From NCBI GenBank assembly GCA_037954325.1, contig JBBMNZ010000008.1, forward strand, positions 658,501 to 722,500: a stretch of 64,000 nucleotides of DNA. The letters are read 5' to 3'. The notes below the pieces were generated by a model. The model did no database searches and was not told the origin of the DNA. It was given only the letters and a program-made list of their open reading frames with translations. A program made the position numbers and the translations under genes. Numbering within the stretch: position 1 is the stretch's first letter; each line of letters opens with the position of its first letter. Source of the stretch: Fistularia commersonii. Lineage: Eukaryota; Chordata; Actinopteri; Syngnathiformes; Fistulariidae. Of this stretch, positions 56,111 to 64,000 are shown piece by piece.

Positions 56111-58017
56111 CTTAGACTTGTTTACTTCCATTTCCATCGTTACCGGTTGAGATAATAAGTTTCTGTCGGTAAGGGTTCGCCGTCCGTCTGGCGGCGTCTG
56201 ACTCCGGCTGAGCTTCTGTATTCCATGTGTTCTGACGTGTCATTTGATATCAGGTGAGAACATCTGGGCTGGGGTTCCCTCTTGTAAATAAAATCACGCC
56301 GTTGTCCGTCAGCAGCGGCGTGAACCCGAACGTCACCGCCGCTGGAAGCCAATGCACGTTGACTTGAATTCATTCGTCCGCTAACGAAGCCGCCGGGCGA
56401 CAGCGGATATGTTTTTTTTTTTTTTTTGTCGGCGACGCGGATACATTCGACGATTACCTTCCGAGCGCGGTCGATTCGGATGGATATGAATCACGGGGAG
56501 GTTGAGTGAAAGTGCGAGATGATTTATGGACGACGGAGGCGCGGCCGACACAAAGGCCAACCGGTGGTTAATGAGCAGCGATCGGAGGGGCTTCAGGTAA
56601 TTACGCCCCGAGTGTTTTTATATGCCTATATTGTCAACACGATCACCGCCCGAGTTAATTCCAACAAATGGGTCCCGTTCTCCCAGATAGTCGGATGACA
56701 CGACACGTTTATTCCAACGCGACATCCGTCCCCGACACAGCTGGTAATGACGACCGGTCTGTCTATTTACTGCGGCGGCCGTCTGAACCCGCCGGATCCA
56801 TTTGAAAAAAAAAGAAATAATGAAAACAGGTTGCGGAGGAGATTGATGTGTCTGTCAGTGTTTACCGTGTCCTCTGAAGCGCCATCAAATACGCCGGCAG
56901 ATGCCGGAGCAGACCGCGAAGCCGGCGTTGTCATGACGATGGCGGCGGCGCCGATCCGCCGGGGGACCCGTGCGGCCTCCGAGCTTCAACCGGGCGTACG
57001 GAGGCCTCGCCACCTCGCCTTCGGACCCGATGCGCCTTTTTGATATTTCACCATAAATAAGCTTCGGGGCGCAGCCGGAGTTATCAAGGTGTTTATTTTT
57101 ATGATTTCCTTTGTAGCTAATGAAAGCTAATGGGAGCCAATGAAAAGAAATGTCAAAAAGGAATAACCGTCTTTGTAACGGACGCTGTTTGTTTCCCGCC
57201 ATCACATGGAAAGGTGTCAAAACACCGGCAACTCGTGGCGCGCTACAGGAACGCTAAGTGCAGGTTAAGTTCTAAATTATGCACTGTCCGCTTGCGAGCT
57301 CTAAAAAAAAAAAAAAGAAGAAGGAATAAATTGTATCCTGATATCAGCAGAGCAGAAATATATAATTGCCACATTTCTCATTTCCGAATGGTGAAAAACA
57401 ACAAATTCTCATTTGTCTGGAAAGGTTGTCCTGGCAGGTGAAACAGGGAAAACAAACAAACCTCCAATAATTGTCACCGATTCAATCAAGATTGTCTGAC
57501 TGATGGGACTCTTTATTTTTCTAATGTTTAACCGAAAGTACAATGTGATCAACAGCGCGTCACGTTATTGCGGTACCCGAGGAGCTCGACAACAATTACA
57601 ATGAACGGAGGGAAGAATTCCGCAGTAGAGCTAATGGGGGTTCTTCTGAGTGTCCTCTCCTTTCAAAGAGAGCTTCTTGGCTTCCAACCCTGCTGGGAGA
57701 AGGTGTCGGGGTGCCACGTCGTTCTGGTGGCAGGTCCTAGTGAACCCTGGTGCGGGAAGATGCCAGACCTTGTGCAGGAAGTGGGCCAGTGCCAGCGAGA
57801 GATGGTTAACCAAGTTCCTGAAGAGCAATTGGACTCCTTTTTTTCTTTTTTTGCCCGGAGTCCGCCGGGTGTGGGTTTACTTACAAGGTCCTGGTCGAGT
57901 GACAGTTTGTTGGAGCTCTGCCTCTGCAATTACATGGGAAAGGCAGGAGATCTCCGCCGGTGATCTCTGGCACACCTTCATCCTTATCCCTCGTGGAAAT
58001 AATCGCGAAGGTCCTCG
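56111..58017. other. No gene recognised
   Basis: Anonymous DNA. The last 400 bases (57600-58017) may be the upstream, endonuclease-to-RT part of the LINE that follows, but I could not align a convincing motif. A (A)14-type run lies at 57303-57316. Confidence 0.45.
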
Positions 58018-58677
58018 GTGACGAGACACCAGATGCGGACGAAATTAGTCCGGAGACGCGGAAGGTGTCGGACGTTACGGCGCCGTCTTAGCCGATCGGC
58101 CTCTTCAATGTCACCTGGAGGTCAGGGAAAGTGCCGGCTATCATTTTTAAAGGGAAGGGGAAGGAAGGTGGAGGATGTGTTCCAACTACAAGGTGTTCAC
58201 ACTTCTCAGTCTCCAGGGGAAAGCAGAAGCTCGGCTCCTGGAAAGAAAATGCAGGATAATGTCGAACCGGTAATGTCGTCAGGATAATGTGGTTAGTCAG
58301 GAGCCGTGGAGATGCTCCGAGGTCACGGAACAATGGACGAGCTCTTCTCGTTGGACCCGAAAAGGCGTCGGACGGGCCAGCGGGGGCGTTGCTACCAACA
58401 ATCTGGTCCGGCGAGAACTCTGCCTGCATCCTGGTGGTGTCGACCGGTGTTGTGTCTCCGGCGGGTTGACCGGGCTCACCTTTGTCACCGGTGTTTGTCT
58501 GCTCGGTCGGGGAGAAGGCGGCGTCCACTGCGGAGCCTTTCAGATTCTCCTCTGCCTTTTGTTGATGATGCTGTTGTATTCACTCACCTCCCCGTGACCA
58601 CCCGCCCCGGGGCAGTTAGCTTGGGGATGGGAGTCGGCACCTCTGAGTCAGGGGTCGCGCTTCTTGTAAAGAAGTGA
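58018..58677 (+). mobile_element. Decayed LINE reverse transcriptase core (family B)
   Basis: Shifting between + frames, the usual order of a non-LTR reverse transcriptase can be read. First come E-I-S-P-E-T-R-K-V-S-D-V (normally E-L-S-P-E-M-L-K-A-L-D-V) and L-F-N-V-T-W-R-S-G-K-V-P. Next are C-S-N-Y-K-V and L-L-S-L-Q-G-K-A-E-A-R-L-L-E-R-K-C-R (the N-Y-R-G-I-T-L-L-S-L-P-G-K-V-Y-A-R-x-L-E-R-R block), then G-H-G-T-M-D-E-L-F-S-L (G-R-G-T-x-D-Q-L-F-T-L). After a large internal deletion comes F-V-D-D-A-V-V-F, the F-A-D-D catalytic box with A changed to V. Stops and shifts make it dead. Confidence 0.75.
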
Positions 58678-60039
58678 AAGTAAAAAGGAAATGAATGGGA
58701 GCACAGCTGCGTCGCGGGGGGGGGGGGGACTGGATCGATCCGTCGGGGTGAAGAAGAAGCCGGGCCACGTCGCCAAGCTTCCCTTTACGAGTCCGTTAAT
58801 AGTCCTCCTCTCGTGCACGGTCATCGGCCTGGGGTCACGCAAAGGGTCGAAGTGGCTTTCCTCCGGAGGGTGGCTGGACACGGGCTTAGAGACTGTCTGA
58901 GCCGCCCAGACGTCCCCCGGGAGTCGGGAGAAAAGCCCAGCGCCATTTAAAATGTAATTTCTAATATGACTTCAGTCTTTGTCTTTGCAAAGACCCCGGG
59001 GCCGTCGTTACGCCGCTCGGCTCCAGCGACATCCACATCAGATACCGTGCGTCAGCGACGAGCGACAAGGCGAAAACTTCCCCCCGCGCGATCGGGAGCG
59101 TCGTGCGCTCGGCGGAAGGACAACACGCTGTTTTTTATTTTTTGGCAGAACATACTTTGTGGCGAGCGCAGGTGTAACGCTTGTCGATCAGTTTGAGCAC
59201 ATCCGTGACTCAAGAGGAAATTGGAACAATGTTGAAGAAAACAAGTATCGATCTTCCAATAAATATCAGCCCTGAGTCATGCCGGAGAGCAGAAGATATT
59301 AATTGCCGGTCCGCCGGACGTAAAATAAGGCGCGGACCAATCAATGCGCGCTGTGTAGCCGACGCATAAATAAAATATATTTTGAGCAGATTTCTCATAT
59401 CCATGTGGGTCAGGGAGCGAAGCTGACCAGAGAGTTGTTTCCATCCCGTCGGGCCGGGAAACACTCCCAGCGACAGACCAAGACACAGCTGCCGATGCCT
59501 GAGGCAAACCTTTTCTCCTCACCTCCGGACCTCCCCGCTTCAAAACTAGGCCAGAACTTTTCCTGCAAAGCCTGAGATCCATCAGATATGACATAGTGAG
59601 GACAACGATGAGCCCCCTTATTTTTACTATTTAGAGAAGTATGAAAGATAACACGGCCCAGGATTAATATGAGTCCTATAGATCTGCTCCCTCCCTGTAA
59701 TCAAACAGCAATTATTTCTCCGAAGCCCTCGGTGGCACTGAAAGATAGGATCTGGTGTAACCCAAATCCTGGGACCCAAAATAGCCCGAAACATTCGGCT
59801 GAAATAATCAACGCGACCTCAGTGAAGTCTACGATCACGTGCCGTTTTAATACCGGGATGCATGAGTTTGGGACGTCCGTTGGATCCACGGAATGCCGGC
59901 GAAGGTCCTTCCACTGTGGAGGAACCTCCTGCACGCTTCTAGAACCTTCTCGAGGCTGTCTCTCGGTGCGTTCGGACGGCGGAGGAACCGGGGACCGTCT
60001 TTACGCTTCCATAGGAACTCCTTCACGTAGGTGCTGAGC
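58678..60039. other. No gene recognised
   Basis: Anonymous DNA with a G13 run at 58716-58728. A 91-codon minus frame (59847-60122) continues from the repeat B copy and may belong to that element. Confidence 0.45.
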
Positions 60040-60346
60040 GATCGGTGGAGCTCTTTAGCAACGTCCATTACCTGACACTTCATGCGGTGACATTTTTGAA
60101 AATGATCGCGGACACTAGTCAAATATTTTCCTGAATGGACAGAAGCGGTGATTAACGGAGCGACGAAGTTCCTCAGAGGGGTTTCCAGGGCTCGTAGAGG
60201 AACATCAGCATTTTGGTCAAAATAATTGCGGAGTTAGCTAACGGCTAACGTGGCCCCAGAGAAGCAGGGAAGCAGAGAAAATAAAAACACCTCTGATAGT
60301 CCATAGTTATTATTCCATGAACTCTGTGGCAGCTTCCACCTCCATG
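60040..60346 (-). repeat. Dispersed repeat B, copy 2 (inverted)
   Basis: In reverse complement it reads CCATGGAGGTGGAAGCTGCC, GAGTTCATGGAATAATAAC, then GATGTTCCTCTACGAGCCCT, GGAAACCCCTCTGAG and CGCTTCTGTCCATTCAGG. It is the partner of 20041-20345 in opposite orientation. Between the shared blocks the two copies differ by insertions (a TTAGCCGTTAGCTAACTCCG stretch is only here). The element may continue to about 59850, where a 91-codon minus frame with no known domain lies. Confidence 0.75.
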
Positions 60347-60355
60347 GTGTTTGTG

Positions 60356-60423
60356 TCTTCTTCTTCTTCTTCTTCTTCTTCTTCTTCTTCTTCTTCTTCT
60401 TCTTCTTCTTCTTCTTCTTCTTC
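60356..60423. repeat. (TTC)22-23 microsatellite
   Basis: About 68 bases of uninterrupted TTC directly beside repeat B. Copy 1 of that repeat has only four AGA/GAA triplets at the same place (20060-20071), so the array expanded in this copy. The antisense polyglutamate reading has no coding meaning here. Confidence 0.97.
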
Positions 60424-61382
60424 CTCTTTGGGGGTTTGTTTAGTCGCTCGCTGCCAGTGGGAATGTGCACTCTTAGATGGCTTACTGGAGCCAAATTGGA
60501 GTTGGTTGGACACTTCTTGGTAGTTTGTTCTTCCATTCACATGGAGGTGGAACGTCGGGCGGCTGCATCTTTTTTATTTTAGATCCCAAACATCTCAGTC
60601 CTCAGCCTCCGTCCATCCATCCCTGTTTACTTTTAGAACAAGATAAGTTGATTTAAGTGAAGCGACAGTTCCTGGTTTCAGTGTTTCAGTGTTTAGTGTT
60701 CCGTCCAGGCACCGTCCAGATGAACACTCCTTTCTGTCTTTGCTGAATCTCATTTATTCATCCACAGCGCCGGCTGAGATGTTTCCTGCGCTCGCTCCAT
60801 CCGAACCGCTCCGGTATTTTTCCGCAAATTGCTGTCGAAAGCCCGTCTCTTCCTACAAGCAGCCATTTCTATAGATCTGTTGTTTGTTGTTGCCACGGAC
60901 GGCGCCTCTTTGGCAACACAAGAAATTGTTTTAACAGTTGCCGACACCCGTCACGACAACACCGTTGACTCTTATTGATTTGTGATGACGTTGTTTCTAT
61001 AGCAACGCCCGTCTTTTCTGTCAGTTCCCATATTTCCTGCGGGCACACGCCTATTCTACCCCACCGTAGCGTCAAAGTTGGTAGATATATGCTCCATGAT
61101 CACAAAGGAAACATCGACCGACTCGAGATGATATCGTTCTATTTCGTTTTATTTTCAACCGACGCCCGGTTGCTCAAAAAACACAAAAACCAAGTCGGTG
61201 TACATATGAAGTATTTTTTTCCCATGCCGACATTTGCATCGCAACAAACAAAGCCATTCATGCAAAGGGATCGCATGGATAGTCATGTTTTTTTTCTTTT
61301 TCTTTTCAAAATTACAAAATATAAACGCTCGGAGCAAGGATTGCGGCATTGCGGCGCTTGGCTAAGCAAAGGGTTTCTATCC
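60424..61382. other. No gene recognised
   Basis: Anonymous DNA; a possible RFX-type site is listed separately. No exon was recognised. Confidence 0.5.
60993..61006 (-). promoter_or_regulatory. RFX X-box-like site
   Basis: The + strand reads GTTTCTATAGCAAC; the complement GTTGCTATAGAAAC fits the X-box consensus RYYNYY-N2-RRNRAC. A CRE-like TGATGACG lies a few bases away (60984-60991). Single sites like this occur by chance; function is unproven. Confidence 0.3.
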
Positions 61383-62185
61383 CCCGACAGCAGGGGTCCC
61401 CAAACTTTTTCCTGCGAGGGACAAATAACTTTTCCCTCAGGAAAAAGGAGCAAAAATATAAGGGAAAATATAAATAAGAAATAAAAAATATAAAATATAA
61501 AAAAAAAGTAAAAAAAAATATATATATATATATAATATAAAAAAAATGTAAAAAAAAAAAAATATATATATTTAAAAAAAGATATAAAAAAATATAAACA
61601 CGTGACGATCGCAGAGGCGTCTAAATGTAAACATTTACTGTCTTCCAGAAAGCCACACATCATCAAAAATGAACCCTGTCTGGGATCTTCAGAGGAAAAA
61701 AAATCAGAAAATAAATAATAACATTATTAATGAAATAAATCATAACCAAGTTACCCTTTTCAAGTTTTTCACAGATAAATAGACTAAGGAACATGAATTT
61801 TCTTGCTTGCTTGCAGCTCTCATATCAGATTCACTGTGAAAACCAGAAAGCAAGCAGGCTATGATTCCAAACTAACATCTACCAAGTTAAATCCACCTAC
61901 CAGGTTAAACACCCTGCATTCTGGATCTATTTTTCTCTTACCTAATCTTTTGGCCATTATTCTGTGTTAGTTGACAAGGGTGAGTCTAGGATTTTTTTTT
62001 TTTGAGGGAGGGGTTTCAGATCAGGCACAGACTGCAGAAGGTTGGAATAGACGGTTACCTTCCATGCTTGTACAAGTCACCATTACTTGGCCAGAACAAA
62101 AAAAAAAGATCATAATGCATCTCTGGTGCTGTTTAGGGGCAAAATGTGGCGGCGGGCCGGAGTTTGGGGACCGCCGTCCCTATAG
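61383..62185. mobile_element. Non-autonomous hAT element with 8-bp target duplication
   Basis: The left end is CAGGGGTCCCCAAACTTTTT (61391 onward). The right end AGTTTGGGGACCGCCGT (to 62177) is its inverted copy with a few changes, the classic hAT terminus. CCCGACAG (61383-61390) and CCCTATAG (62178-62185) match at six of eight positions and would be the hAT-length target duplication. The interior is AT-rich (61470-61600) and then contains CATAACCAAGTTACCCTTTT, GCAAGCAGGCTATGATTCCA and TCTTACCTAATCTTTTGGCC. I remember these strings from a widespread fish family. There is no transposase frame. Confidence 0.88.
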
Positions 62186-62641
62186 CATGGTAGCTGCAGC
62201 TACAGTGGAGGGTAAAATAAAGAGCCGACGTCAAGCCGCCGCGCCGCAGCCGTCCGTGAAAGATTCACGCGGCATCTTCTCCGTGCAGCCTGCACTCCAG
62301 TCCTACCTGGAGGTGGGAGGAGGACGTGCAGCTGGGCTTCAGCTCCGGACAATTACAGGAAGGCTAAAATGCACGAGCTGCGTTTCAGCCACCTCCATCT
62401 CCATCTCCATCTCCATCTCCATCTCCACCTCCACCTCCATCTCCACCTCCATCTCCATCTGCTTTTTGTGCACGTGTTGGTGTTGTTAGAGGAGATGGTA
62501 AAAAATAAAAGGTCATAAAAAAAGCCTAAAAGACCGTCATTGGACGATTAACCACACTGTCATTTTTCCATAGGTTTACACCCATGGTGTCAGACTGAGG
62601 AATGGCTTCTCTCAACAGAGATTGGACTGAGAGAAGAAGAA
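62186..62641. other. No gene recognised
   Basis: Anonymous DNA with one hexanucleotide array, listed separately. Confidence 0.5.
62391..62460. repeat. (CTCCAT)n / (CTCCAC)n hexanucleotide array
   Basis: Eleven to twelve six-base units with T/C variation at the last base. Confidence 0.93.
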
Positions 62642-62920
62642 TTCATTCATTCACTCACTCAGTATCTCTACGGCTTATCTTGCATGCAGGCTGCAGGCTA
62701 ACCTCAGCTGCCAGAGGCGAGGGACACATATGGAAGTACGCAACCATTCACCCTCTTATTCATATGCAGGGACGCTGTTGGGCGTCCAGGGAACCTCCTG
62801 CACGTTCCTGGAGAAGTTGCAGGACCTCCACCGCCCAGAAGACACGTGGAGAACATGGAGACCCCACACAGGATCCGAGCTGGGACGTCCTTGAAGCGCA
62901 AACCGCTGCAGCACCATCTG
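62642..62920 (-). mobile_element. tRNA-like/L2-tailed dispersed repeat, minus orientation
   Basis: It begins TTCATTCATTCACTCACTCA and TCTCTACGGCTTATCTTGCA (tail). It holds the core CGCAACCATTCACCCTCTTA followed by TTCATATGCAGGGACG, and ends with ACACGTGGAGAACATGGAGA and a degenerate head near 62870-62920. The core word is the same one that is tandemised at 33.6-34.1 kb. Confidence 0.65.
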
Positions 62921-63839
62921 GACTCAAGGAGGCTAATATTTGACAGAATGCTAGCGACGTTGACAAAAGTCACAACGGAAAGAAGAGTCAAAAGGATATT
63001 TGTCTGAAATTATTATTTTTCCATTTTTTCCTATTTTTGGATTTTTTACAAACAATTCCTTTTCATATTTTGATCTGTTTTTTGACATGCGGCACTAACA
63101 TGGACGACTGATATGTTCCACACCCACATCAGCCATTGCCGCCGCTGCCGCCGCCGAAAGCGGTTCACCTCCTCCCCGATTAGTCGTCGCCATGTGATGC
63201 GTTCGAGTTCGGCGTTCCGCTCTCGTTCTCGGTCGCTGTCAGATCTTCAGTTCAGTTCTGTTTGCTATTTGCTCGGTAGCGACATTATCTCCTAAGCCCC
63301 TTTCACTGGAGCGCTGTGCACTTCATGTCGCTGCGAAGCCCCGGCCTCTTTCCCTTTTAGGCCTCTGCTCTGAAATGACATCCCCCAAACCAGCGGAGTG
63401 TATCTCTGCGGCGACGAGGTCTATTTGAATAGTTCGGGCGTCGAAATGAAGGAAACACTGGTGAAATGTGTCGGGATGTGTACGTATCGGCGCATTTGTC
63501 AGCGGCTCGGAGCGAATCGAGACGGCACGGCAAATGAAACACTTTTGCAATGAATATCTTTTTGGCACGACGCAGCCGCGGCTCCGAATCTCCATCGAAG
63601 GAAACGATGTGAACATTTTTGTTTGTTTGACGCGCAGCGAAATCACAGAGGTTTTAGCGCAGAGTGTCCAGGCAGAATCTCCGAAAATGGCCGTTCTGAC
63701 ACAATCTGGGACGTTTATTCCTCTTGGATGTCTTTTAGTGTTTATCGAACATCAGCCATTCGAAAGAAGCAACCGAAGTTTGGATGGAAGCGAAACTGAC
63801 GTGTTCAGGTCTCTGAATGGCGTGTCGGCGTCTGGATGT
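62921..63839. other. No gene recognised
   Basis: Anonymous DNA. A 138-codon + frame (63468-63884) ends in the repeat tail and has no recognisable domain. Confidence 0.45.
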
Positions 63840-63927
63840 GATCCTGCGATGGAGCTCTGCGGGTTGAAGCGCTGTAGGGAATGAATGAGTGAACGAATGA
63901 GTGAATGAATGAGTGAACGAATGAGGG
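63840..63927 (+). repeat. Dispersed-repeat tail with (GAATGAGT)n
   Basis: GATCCTGCGATGGAGCTCTG and GTTGAAGCGCTGTAGGGAAT lead into GAATGAATGAGTGAACGAAT repeats. This is tail-type sequence of the tRNA-like/L2-tailed family in + orientation. Confidence 0.5.
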
Positions 63928-64000
63928 AAAGATATAAACGAACAGTAAACTGTGAACTGTGAAGTGCAAACTTTGATAGCAGCACAATTGTTTTTATGAT

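Noticed and set aside
60234..60540. Poly-Lys/poly-Glu/poly-Ser proteins
   Set aside because: All are frames of the (TTC)n array; no independent coding evidence.

Overview
The window looks like nuclear DNA of a ray-finned fish, most likely a teleost. The reasons are a deleted Tc1/mariner element with its TA target duplication, a CAGGGGTCCCCAAACT-type hAT element, several decayed LINE families whose wording I know from teleost genomes, a tRNA-like/L2-tailed dispersed repeat, and very many CA/GT microsatellites in GC-rich, CpG-bearing DNA. I could not identify a single host protein-coding gene. The open frames are short, have no recognisable domains, and mostly run through repeats or CpG-rich DNA. 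The stretch reads as intergenic or large-intron sequence.

Layout. 0-10 kb: anonymous DNA, a 26-bp x 17 minisatellite (3.7-4.1 kb), a LINE scrap, tetranucleotide and CA arrays and a 77-bp all-purine tract. 10-17 kb: a 5'-truncated LINE with a surviving reverse transcriptase motif, a Tc1 deletion derivative, a dispersed repeat with an internal 41-bp array and a LINE nested inside it with an 11-bp target duplication, and an unassigned exon-like block (15.75-16.02 kb). 17-32 kb: mostly anonymous, with dispersed-repeat copies, LINE tails and a 29-bp minisatellite grown from a LINE 3' end (24.0-24.3 kb). 33.5-34.1 kb: a ~145-bp satellite. 35-37 kb: quieter DNA holding a SOX/POU composite site. 37-39 kb: a direct duplication about 1.7 kb apart. 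43-44.6 kb: homopolymers and a ~115-bp TTA-rich array. 47.5-48.2 kb: a TIR element with a LINE tail inside. 49-58.7 kb: three more LINE remnants, a 414-bp tandem duplication and 10-bp arrays. 60-62 kb: an inverted partner of a repeat at 20 kb, a (TTC)n array and the hAT element.

Nothing here forms an operon or pathway. The unifying process is repeat turnover: decayed retroelements and dispersed repeats repeatedly become seeds of new tandem arrays (14.9, 24.0, 33.6 and 43.7 kb). Two unrelated minisatellites both multiply an inverted CCAAT word, and two others multiply a CTACGTG word at 10-bp spacing. Repeat families were recognised by eye from memory, so names and edges are provisional.
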